NCBI RefSeq assembly: GCF_024435355.1
Contig: NZ_JAMJWG010000015.1
Location: forward strand, 1 to 64,000
DNA: 64,000 nt
Source: Streptomyces odontomachi
Lineage (GTDB): Bacteria > Actinomycetota > Actinomycetes > Streptomycetales > Streptomycetaceae
Reading direction: 5' to 3'
The position numbers and the translations under genes are program-made. Below the pieces are notes generated by a model. It saw only the letters and a list, made by a program, of their open reading frames with translations, was not told the origin of the DNA and did not search any database. Every line of letters starts with the position of its first letter. Position 1 is the stretch's first letter. Shown one piece after another: positions 24,001 through 32,585 of this stretch.

Positions 24001-24948
24001 GTGCTCCGATACGTGCTGCGCAGGCTGCCGTCGGCGGCGGTCGTCCTGCTGCTGTCCACCGTCCCGGTCTTCGGGATCCTGCGGCTCGCCCCGGGCGACC
24101 CGGCGGCCAGCCTGGCCGGCGCGGACGCCGGGCCCGACGCCATCGCGGCGCTGCGCCACCAGATGGGCCTGGACCGGCCGCTGGTCAACCAGTACCTGTC
24201 CTGGCTGGGCGACGCCCTGCACGGCGACTTCGCGACCTCGTTCACCACCCGGGCGCCGGTCTCCGAGCTGGTGCTGCGCGGCCTCGGCAACACCGGCACG
24301 CTGGCGCTCGGCGCGCTGCTGCTGGCCGTCGTGCTGGCGCTGCCGCTGGGCACCCTCGCCGCGCTGGCCCGCGGTGGCGCGGCCCGCACCCTGCTGGCCG
24401 GCCTGAACGTGCTGATGCTCTGCGTGCCGCCGTACGTGACCGGCGTGCTGCTGGTGCTGCTGTTCTCGGTGGGACTGCGGCTGCTGCCGCCCGGCGGGTA
24501 CGTGTCGGTGTTCGACGACCCCGTCGCCGGCCTCCAGTTCCTGCTGCTGCCGAGCCTGTGCCTGGCGCTGCCGGCCGCTGCGGTGCTGGCCCGTTTCCTC
24601 ACCGCCGCACTGCAACGCGTCTTCCACGAGGAGCACTACACCGCCGCCCGGCTGCGCGGCCTGTCCGGGCGTCGCCTGCTGCTGCGGCACGGCCTGCCCA
24701 ACGCCGTCGGACCGCTGGTCACCGTGCTCGGCATCCAGATCGGCAACCTGCTCGGCGGCGCCGTCATCGTGGAGTCCGTGTTCGCCTGGCCCGGTATCGG
24801 ACAGGCCATGGTCACCGCGGCCAGCGCCCGTGACTACCCGGTGATGCAGGCGCTGCTGCTGCTCGCGGTGACCGTCTTCATCACCCTGCAACTCCTCAGC
24901 GACGTCATCCACGCCCTCATCGACCCACGCGTACGGGAGGCCTCATGA
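24001..24948 (+). CDS. ABC importer permease, DppB/OppB type
   Basis: A 315-residue inner-membrane permease with the DppB fold. TM1 at residues 8-27 is followed by the typical FGILRLAPGDPA and DRPLVNQYLSWLGDALHGDFATSF stretches, then a five-helix core. The EAA loop, which contacts the ATPase, is in AARLRGLSGRRLLLRHGLPNAV at about residues 217-238. GTG at 24001 starts 5 bases after the binding-protein stop with GGGAGC upstream. It overlaps the next permease gene by 4 bases. Confidence 0.92.
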   Translation: MLRYVLRRLPSAAVVLLLSTVPVFGILRLAPGDPAASLAGADAGPDAIAALRHQMGLDRPLVNQYLSWLGDALHGDFATSFTTRAPVSELVLRGLGNTGTLALGALLLAVVLALPLGTLAALARGGAARTLLAGLNVLMLCVPPYVTGVLLVLLFSVGLRLLPPGGYVSVFDDPVAGLQFLLLPSLCLALPAAAVLARFLTAALQRVFHEEHYTAARLRGLSGRRLLLRHGLPNAVGPLVTVLGIQIGNLLGGAVIVESVFAWPGIGQAMVTAASARDYPVMQALLLLAVTVFITLQLLSDVIHALIDPRVREAS

Positions 24949-25871
24949 GCCTGGACCCGGTCCACGCCGTGCCGCCCGCCGGGACCCCGTCCGGGGCGGC
25001 CCCGGACGGGACGTCCACCGAGACCGCGACCGAGACCGGGACGGCGTCCGCCGGCCCCCGGCACGCCTCCGCCGTGCTGCGCACCCCGGCCGTCGCCATC
25101 AGCCTCACCGTGCTCGTCCTCCTGGTGCTCGCCGCCCTCGTCGGGCCCGAGCTGCTGCCGTACGGGCCGAACGAACTGGCCGCCCGCAAGGCGCTCGCCC
25201 CGCCCTCCTGGTCGCATCCGCTCGGCACCGACGAACTCGGCCGTGACCTGCTGGCCCGGGTGTTCGCCGGGATCCGGGTGAGCCTGCTGGTGATCGTGGC
25301 TGCCGTGCCGGTGGCGCTGGTCGCCGGCGGCCTGCTGGGCCTGTTCGCCTCGGCAGGACGCTGGACCGACACCCCCGTCCAACGGGTCTTCGACGTGGTG
25401 CTGGCCTTCCCCGCGCTCATCCTCGGGCTCGCCTTCGCCGCGCTGCTCGGCGCCGGGCTGCCCGCGGTGATCACGACGGTGGCGGTCACCGCGACGCCGG
25501 TGATCGGGCGGGTGCTGCGGGGCGCGGTGCGCACCCAGACCGCGCAGGGGTACGTGCTGTCCGCCCGGGTGCTGGGGGTGTCCACGTCCCGCCTGTACCT
25601 GCGCCACATCCTGCCCAACTGCTTCGACGTGCTGCTGGTCCAGACGGCCCTGGCCTGCTCCACCGCCGTCTTCGTCGAGGGCGGCCTGAGCTTCCTCGGT
25701 CTCGGCGTGCCGCCGCCGGACGCCTCGCTCGGCAGCCTGCTCAGCGCCAGCCTGACCTTCCTGACCTCCTCGCCGTTCTACGCGATCGGCCCGCTCGTCG
25801 TCATCAGCGTCCTGGTGCTCTGCTTCACGCTGCTGGCCGACGCCCTGAACCGCACCCTGGCCGCCCGATGA
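24945..25871 (+). CDS. ABC importer permease, DppC/OppC type
   Basis: A 308-residue second permease subunit. After a Pro/Thr-rich N-terminal tail (1-40) come TM1 (about 46-66) and the DppC motif HPLGTDELGRDLLARVFAGIRVSL, followed by four more helices. The EAA loop is in YVLSARVLGVSTSRLYLRHILPN. It pairs with the DppB-type subunit to form the translocation channel. It overlaps the preceding gene (ATGA) and the following ATPase gene (ATGA), each by 4 bases. Confidence 0.92.
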   Translation: MSLDPVHAVPPAGTPSGAAPDGTSTETATETGTASAGPRHASAVLRTPAVAISLTVLVLLVLAALVGPELLPYGPNELAARKALAPPSWSHPLGTDELGRDLLARVFAGIRVSLLVIVAAVPVALVAGGLLGLFASAGRWTDTPVQRVFDVVLAFPALILGLAFAALLGAGLPAVITTVAVTATPVIGRVLRGAVRTQTAQGYVLSARVLGVSTSRLYLRHILPNCFDVLLVQTALACSTAVFVEGGLSFLGLGVPPPDASLGSLLSASLTFLTSSPFYAIGPLVVISVLVLCFTLLADALNRTLAAR

Positions 25872-28123
25872 CCGCGGCCGGAACGCCACCCACGGGAGGC
25901 CCGATGCCGGACGCCACACCCGCGACAGGTCCCGACCCCGAGGACGGTGCCGGGCCGGGCCACCGCTCCACCGGAAACCCCCCGCCCGAACCCGTGCTCC
26001 AGGTACGCGACCTGCACATCGGCTTCCGCACCCCCACGGGGCGGTTGCAGGCCGTGCGGGGCGTGGACCTCGACGTGGCGGCGGGCCGGACGCTGGCGGT
26101 GGTCGGCGAGTCGGGATCCGGCAAGTCGGTGACCGCGTCCGCCCTGCTGGGCGAGGTGCGCGAGCCGGGCCGGGTGGAGTCCGGCACCGTCACCTTCCAC
26201 GGCCGGGACGTCTTCGCGATGTCACCGGCCGAGCGCACCGCGCTGCGCGGCGGCAGCATCGCGATGGTCTTCCAGGACCCGATGAACTCCCTCGACCCGG
26301 TGATGCGGGTCGGCGCCCAGCTCGAAGAGGCGGTACGCGTCCACCGGCCGGAGCTGACCCGACGCCAGGTGCGCGAGCGCGCTCTGGAGCTGATGGGGCT
26401 CGTCGGCATCCCCGCACCGCGACAGCGCTTCGACGACTACCCCTTCGCGTTCTCCGGGGGCATGCGCCAGCGCATCATGATCGCACTGGCGATGGCCGGC
26501 GACCCCGAGGTCCTGGTCGCCGACGAGCCCACCACGGCGCTCGACGTCACCGTGCAGGCCCAGATCCTCCAGCTGTTCGCCCGGCTCAACGACGAGTTCG
26601 GCACCGCGGTCGTGCTGGTCACGCACAACTTCGGCGTGGTGGCCGAACTCTGCGACGCGGTGGCCGTCATGTACGCCGGGCGCATCGTGGAGCGCGCCAC
26701 GGTCCCCGAGGTCTTCGCACGCCCCCGGCACCCGTACACCCGTGCCCTGATCAACTCCGTGCCCAGCATGACGTCCCGGCTCGACCGGCGCCTGCCGGTG
26801 ATCGAGGGCGCCCCGCCCGACCCGGCCCACCCCGCCCCGGGCTGTGCCTTCCGCGCCCGGTGCCCGCGTGCCGTCGCCCGGTGCGCGACGGAGGACCCGG
26901 CCCTGGAGTCGCAGGGTTCGGAGGGGGCCACCCAGGACACCGCTGCGGCCTGCTGGAACCCCGTACCGCCCCGCCCCGAACCGGGCGAGCCGTCCGCCGC
27001 CGAACTGCCGCCCCGCGCGCCGCGCCCCGCACACCTCCCGGAGCCCGGCGCGGCACCCGAGGCCCGGACGCCCGCGCTCGCCGGCACCGCGCTCACCCGG
27101 CACCACCGGGTGCGTGCCGGCTTCGGCCTGTTCGGCACGGGCGAAGTGGTGCACGCCGTGGACGGTGTCGACCTGCGGCTCGAGCCCGGCGAGACGCTGG
27201 GCATCGTGGGGGAGAGCGGCTGCGGCAAGTCGTCGCTGGCCCGGCTGCTGGTGCGGGCCGACACGCCGACGTCCGGGCGCGTCGAGGCGGCCGGCACCGA
27301 CGTCACCGCGCTGCACGGCCGGCGGCTCGGCGACTTCCGGCGCCGGGTACAGATGATCTTCCAGGACCCGCGGGCCTCGCTGAACCCGCGGATGACCATC
27401 GGCGCGCTGCTGGAAGAGCCGATGATCGTGCACGGCCTGGAGCCGGACCGCGCCGCGCGCCGCAAGCGCTGCACCGAGGTGCTCAAGGCGGTCGGCCTGG
27501 GCCCGGACGTCCTGGACCGCCGGCCCGGCCAGTTCTCCGGCGGGCAGCTGCAACGCATCTGCATCGCCCGTGCGCTGGTCGTCGACCCGGAGGTGCTGGT
27601 CTGCGACGAGCCCGTCTCGGCCCTGGACGTCTCCCTCCAGTCCCAGGTCGTGAACCTGCTCGACGAACTCCAGGCAGAACGCGGCCTGTCCTACGTCTTC
27701 ATCTCGCACGACGTGTCGCTGGTGCGGTACTTCAGCGACCGGGTGACCGTGATGTACCTGGGCACCGCCGTGGAGACCGGCCCGGCCCGCACGGTCGTCG
27801 ACCGGCCGCTCCACCCGTACACGCGCAGCCTCACCGAGTCCGTGCCCGAACCCGGCACCCGCACCGACGACGGGACCGGTGGGCAGCGCGCCCGGCGCAC
27901 CCCGGCGCTCACCGGCGATCTGCCGAGCCCGTTGAACCCGCCGAGCGGGTGCCGGTTCCACCCCCGCTGCCCGATCGGCCCGAGCCATGTGGCCGGCCGG
28001 GAGCGCTGCGTGTCGGAGGCACCGGCCCTGCGCGAGATCACCCCCGGCCGCACCGCGGCCTGCCACTTCGCGGAGGAACTCCTCGCCCCCACCCCCGACG
28101 CCGACCTGCCGCACCCGAAGTGA
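25868..28123 (+). CDS. Fused double ATP-binding protein of a peptide-type ABC importer (DppD-DppF fusion)
   Basis: A 751-residue fusion of two nucleotide-binding domains, usually encoded separately. Domain 1 (about 40-330): Walker A GESGSGKS, signature FSGGMRQR, Walker B VLVADEP, then the oligopeptide-transport C-terminal region with CAFRARCPRA and nearby Cys. A Pro/Ala/Glu linker (about 350-400) follows. Domain 2 (about 410-740): Walker A GESGCGKS, signature FSGGQLQR, Walker B VLVCDEP, ending with CRFHPRCPIGPS. Both sites look catalytically competent. The ATG at 25868 overlaps the permease stop by 4 bases; an in-frame ATG at 25904 is possible. Confidence 0.92.
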   Translation: MTAAGTPPTGGPMPDATPATGPDPEDGAGPGHRSTGNPPPEPVLQVRDLHIGFRTPTGRLQAVRGVDLDVAAGRTLAVVGESGSGKSVTASALLGEVREPGRVESGTVTFHGRDVFAMSPAERTALRGGSIAMVFQDPMNSLDPVMRVGAQLEEAVRVHRPELTRRQVRERALELMGLVGIPAPRQRFDDYPFAFSGGMRQRIMIALAMAGDPEVLVADEPTTALDVTVQAQILQLFARLNDEFGTAVVLVTHNFGVVAELCDAVAVMYAGRIVERATVPEVFARPRHPYTRALINSVPSMTSRLDRRLPVIEGAPPDPAHPAPGCAFRARCPRAVARCATEDPALESQGSEGATQDTAAACWNPVPPRPEPGEPSAAELPPRAPRPAHLPEPGAAPEARTPALAGTALTRHHRVRAGFGLFGTGEVVHAVDGVDLRLEPGETLGIVGESGCGKSSLARLLVRADTPTSGRVEAAGTDVTALHGRRLGDFRRRVQMIFQDPRASLNPRMTIGALLEEPMIVHGLEPDRAARRKRCTEVLKAVGLGPDVLDRRPGQFSGGQLQRICIARALVVDPEVLVCDEPVSALDVSLQSQVVNLLDELQAERGLSYVFISHDVSLVRYFSDRVTVMYLGTAVETGPARTVVDRPLHPYTRSLTESVPEPGTRTDDGTGGQRARRTPALTGDLPSPLNPPSGCRFHPRCPIGPSHVAGRERCVSEAPALREITPGRTAACHFAEELLAPTPDADLPHPK

Positions 28124-28141
28124 GCGCGGCCCGGGCGGGCG

Positions 28142-28798
28142 TCAGTTCCCGGCGACCGCCTTGACCGCCACCGAGACCGGTACCGAGCCGCCGACCAGTT
28201 CGAGGGTGAGGCCCGTCGTCGCCGACGAGTCGACCAGCTCCGCGAGGACCGCCGCCACGTCGTCGCGCGGCACGGGCCCGCGGCCGGTGGACGCCTCCAG
28301 ACGGACGAGACCGGTGCCGGCGTCGTCGATGAGCTGGCCGGGCCGCAGGATCGTCCAGTCCAGCCCTGAACGGCCGCGTACGTACTCCTCAGCCTCGCCC
28401 TTGGCCCGCAGGTAGACGTCGAAGACCTGGTCCCCGGAGTGCCGCGGGTCCGCGCCCAGCGAGGAGACGAGGACGTAGCGGCGCACGCCGGCGCGTTCGG
28501 CGGCGTCCGCGAGCAGCACCGCGCCGGCACGGTCCACGGTGTCCTTGCGCTCCGCCCCGCTGCCCGGTCCCGCGCCGGCCGCGAAGACCACCGCGTCCGC
28601 GCCGTCGAGATGCCCGGCCACCTCCTCGACGGAAGCCGACTCCAGGTCGCACTCCACCGGCTCGGCACCCGCTGCGCGCAGCTCGTCGGCGTGCCCCGGA
28701 CTGCGGATCAGCCCGACGACGTCGTCTCCGCGCGCGGCGAGCAGCTTCTCCAGCCGCATCGCGATCTGACCATGACCACCAGCGATGACAGTACGCAT
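28142..28798 (-). CDS. NAD(P)H-binding atypical SDR-family protein
   Basis: A 218-residue Rossmann-fold protein of the NAD(P)-binding (NmrA/SDR5-like) type. It has a glycine motif GGHGQIAMRL near residues 7-16, the segment ADAVVFAAGAG (about 67-77), RYVLVSSLGAD and LDWTILRPGQLIDDAGTG. The classical catalytic YxxxK motif is weak (VYLRAKGEAEEYV holds Tyr and Lys). These proteins act as quinone/NADPH sensors or reductases; the substrate is unknown. It is convergent with the ABC operon, its stop lying 18 bases after that operon's end. Confidence 0.85.
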   Translation of the reverse strand: MRTVIAGGHGQIAMRLEKLLAARGDDVVGLIRSPGHADELRAAGAEPVECDLESASVEEVAGHLDGADAVVFAAGAGPGSGAERKDTVDRAGAVLLADAAERAGVRRYVLVSSLGADPRHSGDQVFDVYLRAKGEAEEYVRGRSGLDWTILRPGQLIDDAGTGLVRLEASTGRGPVPRDDVAAVLAELVDSSATTGLTLELVGGSVPVSVAVKAVAGN

Positions 28799-28885
28799 GC
28801 TTCGACCGTACGCCGCTCACGGTGGCCAGGCCGAATGCTCGGGCCACATTCCGGCAGCACACCACCACCGCGCCGGCCGGCCCCG

Positions 28886-30277
28886 TCACGCCTTGCCCCA
28901 GCCGGGTCCCCGGACCCAACCACCCTGTCGCGGCAGATCCAACGCGTCCGCGGCGGCCGAATCGCAGTACTCCCGAACCGCGCTGGTGCGCGCCACCACG
29001 CGCCCCTGGTGCACCACGATCCGGCTGTACGCGAGCGAGAGCACGCCCGCAAGACGCCGGCCGCGCACCGCCAACAGCTCCGCGGGGAACCCCGCCTCCA
29101 CGCGCACCTCCGGCAGCCCGAGCACCGCACGCGCGGCCGTGCTCACGGCGCCGTACGCCTCCGAGGGGCCCAGCCCCTCCCGCGACGCCAGCAGGTAGGC
29201 GGCCTCCAACGGATCGCCCCGGCCGACCGGGTTCGCCACGTCGCGCAGGGCACCGCTGCCCGCTGCGACCCTGACCCCGGCGGCCTGCAACAGCCGCACA
29301 GGCGCCGCACTGCGCCGCTCGCTCCCGATCGCCCTGACCGGCATGCCACCGGCGTGCACACCGGCGGCGTGCGCCCCGCCGTGCGCACCGTGCGGACCCT
29401 GCGCCCCGTGCTGCGTCGCTTCCACGTCCGAGCAGCCGCCCTGCGGCAGGCAGACGACGGTCACGCCCGCCGCCGCCAGCCGCTCCGCGGCCCGCAGCGC
29501 CACCTTCACCGGCAGCCGCGCCAGACCTCCGCACGGCCCGATCGTCACCCCAGGACGCAGCCCGCCGACCGCCGCGGCCAGCCGGGCGAGCCGCGCCGGA
29601 TCGTCGCCGTCGGTGTGCAGGTCCACCCCACAGCCGTGCTCGGCGGCGACCGCCAGCACCGCCTCCACATGGCCGCCCGGGTCCGGATCCGCGTCGGGGC
29701 AGCCGCCCACCACCGCCGCACCCATCTTCACGGCGTCCCGCAGCATCGCGAGGCCCTCGGCGCCCGCGGTCCCGGTCAGCACCCGCGGCACCGGCACCAC
29801 CGTCAGCTCGGCGAACCCGCGCAGGGCACGCCCCGCCTGGAGCACCGCCTCCACCGCCGTCAGGCCCTCGAGATCCCCGATCCGCACATGCGAGCGCACC
29901 GCCGTGGCCCCGTGCCCGAGCTGGAGCAGGGCGGCCTGCGTGCTGCGCCGCTGGATGTCTCCCCGCTCGTATCCGGGCGGCCCCGCCGACTCCGCAGAGA
30001 GGGCGGTGGCGCCGTGCGCGTGCGGCTCCGCCGGCGCGGGCAGCAGCAGGTAGCCGTCCAGGTCGACCCGTGTGGTGCCCGGCGCCGCGCTGAGGCTGCC
30101 CACCGTCCCGACCGCCTCGATACGGGGTCCCGCGAGCCGTACGTCCACCCGGCGGCCGTCGGCCAACCGCGCCCCGCCGAGCAGTAGCCCGGTGCCGTCG
30201 CCCCCGGTCGGGCCCCGCCCCTCGGGGCCGTGGGCGGCACCGGACGACTCGGGCCCCTGCGGCTGGCTGTCGGGCAT
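28886..30277 (-). CDS. Amidohydrolase-family protein (cytosine-deaminase-like)
   Basis: A 463-residue metal-dependent amidohydrolase with a composite beta-sandwich/TIM-barrel. The HxH metal motif is in EPHAHGATALS (about residues 83-93), a later His is in GVDLHTDGDD, and a candidate Asp is in AGSGALRDVANPVGRGDP (about 372-389). The overall pattern resembles cytosine/isocytosine deaminases and related imidohydrolases. A His/Gly/Ala-rich insert (about 318-340, AHGGAHAAGVHAGG) interrupts the fold and looks repeat-derived. The ATG at 30277 has GAGGAG about 6 bases upstream. The substrate is unknown. Confidence 0.78.
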   Translation of the reverse strand: MPDSQPQGPESSGAAHGPEGRGPTGGDGTGLLLGGARLADGRRVDVRLAGPRIEAVGTVGSLSAAPGTTRVDLDGYLLLPAPAEPHAHGATALSAESAGPPGYERGDIQRRSTQAALLQLGHGATAVRSHVRIGDLEGLTAVEAVLQAGRALRGFAELTVVPVPRVLTGTAGAEGLAMLRDAVKMGAAVVGGCPDADPDPGGHVEAVLAVAAEHGCGVDLHTDGDDPARLARLAAAVGGLRPGVTIGPCGGLARLPVKVALRAAERLAAAGVTVVCLPQGGCSDVEATQHGAQGPHGAHGGAHAAGVHAGGMPVRAIGSERRSAAPVRLLQAAGVRVAAGSGALRDVANPVGRGDPLEAAYLLASREGLGPSEAYGAVSTAARAVLGLPEVRVEAGFPAELLAVRGRRLAGVLSLAYSRIVVHQGRVVARTSAVREYCDSAAADALDLPRQGGWVRGPGWGKA

Positions 30278-30777
30278 CGCGCTCCTCGCGGTCGGGGGCG
30301 GCTGCGGCGCGCGGCACGGCTCAGGCGGGGGCACACCGCGCGGGCCTGGACGGGACGAACGTGCCCTGACGGCCCTTCGGCCCTTGACGTGAGGGGATCG
30401 AGCCTAGGACGACCAGGACCGCGCGTCAGGGAGGAGCGCAATAGTCGTACTTGCGTGGTGCGCCACCCCGGCGCACGCCTCCCCGACCCGCCGGGAGGCG
30501 TCCGTCCGAGCGGAGTCGCACAGGGTGCCGCGCGGCGGGCGTGAGCGGCTCCGCCCGACGGGGGGCGGGAACCTGGGGAACGTGCGGCGGGCAGGGCCCC
30601 GCCCCGGTCCTGCCAAGGCCGTCACCGGAACGCCGCTGGTCGAGCACGCAGCGGTGCCGGCTCGTCGGCGCGGCCAGTGGTGTGACGCCGGCTCCGCCGG
30701 CCGGACGGCACCCAGGGCGGGGACGGCGAAACGGATTTGGGCGAACGGCCGGCGACCGTGTAATGTCTTCATCGCTC
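30278..30777. other. Intergenic region with candidate tRNA-Thr promoter
   Basis: 500 bases between the amidohydrolase start and tRNA-Thr. No gene was recognised. Near the right end, TTGGGC (30737-30742) and TAATGT (30761-30766) with an 18-base spacer form a plausible promoter for the tRNA cluster, which begins 12 bases further on. Confidence 0.45.
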
Positions 30778-30850
30778 GCCCCAATAGCTCAGTCGGCAGA
30801 GCGTCTCCATGGTAAGGAGAAGGTCAACGGTTCGATTCCGTTTTGGGGCT
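30778..30850 (+). tRNA. tRNA-Thr (anticodon GGT)
   Basis: A 73-base tRNA. Acceptor GCCCCAA pairs with TTGGGGC and the discriminator is T. Anticodon stem TCTCC/GGAGA holds loop ATGGTAA with GGT at 30811-30813. The T-loop is GGTTCGATTCC. The 3' CCA is not encoded. Confidence 0.97.
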
Positions 30851-30924
30851 CTGATGTGTGAGAGACTTGATCCGTTCCGGGACTGGTTCCCGGGCGGATC
30901 GGATCAAGGTCCACAGCACATCGC

Positions 30925-30997
30925 AGCGGTGTAGCTCAGTCGGTAGAGCAAGCGGCTCATAATCGCTGTGTCACCGGTTCAAGTCCGGTCACCGCTA
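30925..30997 (+). tRNA. tRNA-Met, elongator (anticodon CAT)
   Basis: A 73-base tRNA. Acceptor AGCGGTG pairs with CACCGCT and the discriminator is A. The anticodon loop CTCATAA carries CAT at 30958-30960. The A1-T72 pair and the lack of three consecutive G-C pairs at the bottom of the anticodon stem argue for the elongator rather than the initiator. It lies just upstream of rpmG, as I recall in other Streptomyces. Confidence 0.95.
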
Positions 30998-31001
30998 CTC
31001 C

Positions 31002-31040
31002 TAGTAGCCGATTGTGGGGTCGGTCCTTCGGTCGGCTACT
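31002..31040 (+). terminator. Hairpin after tRNA-Met
   Basis: AGTAGCCGA (31003-31011) pairs with TCGGCTACT (31032-31040) and is followed by CTTTCTGT. It is a likely terminator or attenuator between the tRNA and rpmG. Confidence 0.65.
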
Positions 31041-31101
31041 CTTTCTGTGTCTAGACACTTATCCATTTTCATAGCCGATCCGTTCGTCAAGGAGCACTCA
31101 C

Positions 31102-31266
31102 GTGGCTGCCACCGACGTCCGCCCGAAGATCACGCTGGCCTGCGTGGAGTGCAAGGAGCGGAACTACATCACCAAGAAGAACCGGCGTAACAACCCGGAT
31201 CGTCTTGAGATGAAGAAGTACTGCCCGCGCTGCAACTCTCACACGGCGCACCGCGAAACGCGCTGA
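31102..31266 (+). CDS. rpmG: 50S ribosomal protein L33
   Basis: A 54-residue ribosomal protein. It starts with GTG at 31102 (product MAATDVRPKITLACVECKER) after AAGGAG about 9 bases upstream. It carries both cysteine pairs of the zinc-binding form (CVEC and CPRC) and the typical NRRNNPDRLEMKKY core and basic tail. Streptomyces usually have C+ and C- L33 paralogues; this is the C+ type. A strong terminator follows. The gene is short but unmistakable. Confidence 0.95.
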   Translation: MAATDVRPKITLACVECKERNYITKKNRRNNPDRLEMKKYCPRCNSHTAHRETR

Positions 31267-31282
31267 CCAGCTCTACACCGAC

Positions 31283-31314
31283 GCGAGGCCGTCCCCTGAC
31301 GGGGGCGGCCTCGC
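31283..31314 (+). terminator. Rho-independent terminator after rpmG
   Basis: GCGAGGCCGTCCCC pairs with GGGGGCGGCCTCGC (one mismatch) around a 4-base loop, 17 bases after the rpmG stop, and is followed by GGCGTTT. Confidence 0.8.
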
Positions 31315-31506
31315 GGCGTTTCCGCGCCGGGGAGACCGATCAAATTCGGACGGCGACGGATAAGTATCCGACCAAGTGCCCCACCAGGTCGGCCGTGATC
31401 GACCAGGATCAGGCAGCATCGGGCAGGCCGGCGGCCCGGCGGGCCCGGATCCGGCGGCGCGGGTCCGGACGTAAGCGACAGCAGCAGAGCAGGAGGTGCC
31501 GAGCCC

Positions 31507-31959
31507 ATGGCGCTCGACCAGTCCTTCGTCGGGCGGTCGTACCCGCCCACCGAGCCGTACGAGGTCGGCAGGGAGAAGATCCGCGAGTTCGCCGAGGCCG
31601 TGGGGGACGACAACCCCGCGTACACCGACCCGGAGGCCGCCAAGGCGCACGGCCACCCGGACGTGATCGCCCCTCCGACCTTCGTCTTCGCGATCACCTA
31701 CGCGGCGGCCGGCCAGGTCATCGAGGACCCCAAGCTGGGACTCGACTACAGCCGCGTGGTCCACGGCGACCAGCGGTTCGCCTACCAGCGCCCGGTACGC
31801 GCCGGCGACCGGCTCACGGTCACCTCCACCATCGAAGCCATCAAGTCCCTGGCGGGCAACGAGATCCTGGACATCCGCGGCGACGTCCACGACGAGGCCG
31901 GCGAGCATGTGGTGAGCGCCTGGACGAAGCTCGTGGCACGCAAGCCCGAGGAGGCGTGA
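31507..31959 (+). CDS. MaoC-fold dehydratase subunit (UPF0336/HadA-type)
   Basis: A 150-residue hot-dog-fold protein of the N-terminal MaoC/FAS1-dehydratase-like type. It has YEVGREKIREFAEAVGDDNPAYTDPEAA at the start and the GDQRFAYQRPVRAGDRLTV stretch in the middle. Subunits of this kind pair with an R-hydratase-type partner (as HadA with HadB in mycobacteria) to dehydrate 3-hydroxyacyl thioesters in fatty-acid elongation. The catalytic Asp/His pair is expected in the partner. The partner gene starts 6 bases downstream, so they form an operon. Confidence 0.85.
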   Translation: MALDQSFVGRSYPPTEPYEVGREKIREFAEAVGDDNPAYTDPEAAKAHGHPDVIAPPTFVFAITYAAAGQVIEDPKLGLDYSRVVHGDQRFAYQRPVRAGDRLTVTSTIEAIKSLAGNEILDIRGDVHDEAGEHVVSAWTKLVARKPEEA

Positions 31960-31964
31960 CGGCC

Positions 31965-32405
31965 ATGACGGCACTCCCGACGAAGAAGATCGCCTTCGAC
32001 GACGTCGAGGTCGGCACCGAGCTGCCCGCCCAGACCTTTCCGGTGACCCGAGCCACCCTCGTGCGCTACGCCGGTGCCTCCGGCGACTTCAACCCGATCC
32101 ACTGGAGCGAGCGGATCGCCAAGGAGGTCGGCCTGGAGAACGTCATCGCACACGGCATGTTCACCATGGCCGAGGCCGCCCGGGTGGTCACCGACTGGCT
32201 GGGCGACCCCGGCGCCATACTCGAGTACAACGTGCGCTTCACCCGCCCCGTCCTGGTCCCCGACGATGACGAGGGCGCCCGTATCGACGTCGCCGGCAAG
32301 GTGGCAGCCAAGCTCGACGACCACAAGGTGCGCGTCGACCTGACCGTCACCTCCGACGGCAAGAAGGTCCTCGGCATGGCACGGGCGGTCGTACGCCTGG
32401 CCTGA
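31965..32405 (+). CDS. MaoC-family (R)-specific enoyl hydratase/dehydratase subunit (HadB-type)
   Basis: A 146-residue hot-dog protein with the hydratase-2 motif YAGASGDFNPIHWS at about residues 31-44. This supplies the catalytic Asp and His (D-x4-H). IAHGMFTMAEAARVVTDWLG and the NVRFTRPVLVPDD stretch follow. With the preceding subunit it likely forms the heterodimeric dehydratase of type II fatty-acid synthesis or another acyl-thioester pathway. ATG at 31965; the preceding stop is only 6 bases away. A strong terminator ends the operon. Confidence 0.88.
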   Translation: MTALPTKKIAFDDVEVGTELPAQTFPVTRATLVRYAGASGDFNPIHWSERIAKEVGLENVIAHGMFTMAEAARVVTDWLGDPGAILEYNVRFTRPVLVPDDDEGARIDVAGKVAAKLDDHKVRVDLTVTSDGKKVLGMARAVVRLA

Positions 32406-32462
32406 GGCCACCGCAGCCGCGAGAGAAGCGAGAAGCGGACGAAGCGCTGACGGGGTAGGCAG

Positions 32463-32500
32463 AGGTAAGGGGCGTCCTCCTTGCGGGACGCCCCTTACCT
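32463..32500 (+). terminator. Rho-independent terminator after the dehydratase operon
   Basis: A perfect 15-bp stem, AGGTAAGGGGCGTCC with GGACGCCCCTTACCT, encloses an 8-base loop, 58 bases after the stop codon. Confidence 0.85.
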
Positions 32501-32557
32501 GTCTCCTGAGACGCTTGCTTGTCTCCTGGCCTGGGCCGCTTGGATCGATTGACCAAG

Positions 32558-32575
32558 TTAGTGATTGAGTACTAA
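32558..32575. promoter_or_regulatory. TetR operator, copy 1
   Basis: TTAGTGATTGAGTACTAA consists of half-sites TTAGT and ACTAA separated by 8 bases, 11 bases before the TetR ATG. A near-identical site precedes the MFS gene (33250-33267, read on the opposite strand). Both are A/T-rich islands in GC-rich DNA. Confidence 0.78.
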
Positions 32576-32585
32576 CTTACTTCCC

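Noticed and set aside
5816..30778. Integrated SLP1-like element
   Set aside because: No integrase, excisionase, replication or transfer gene and no duplicated tRNA end were seen. Only the location suggests an integration hotspot.
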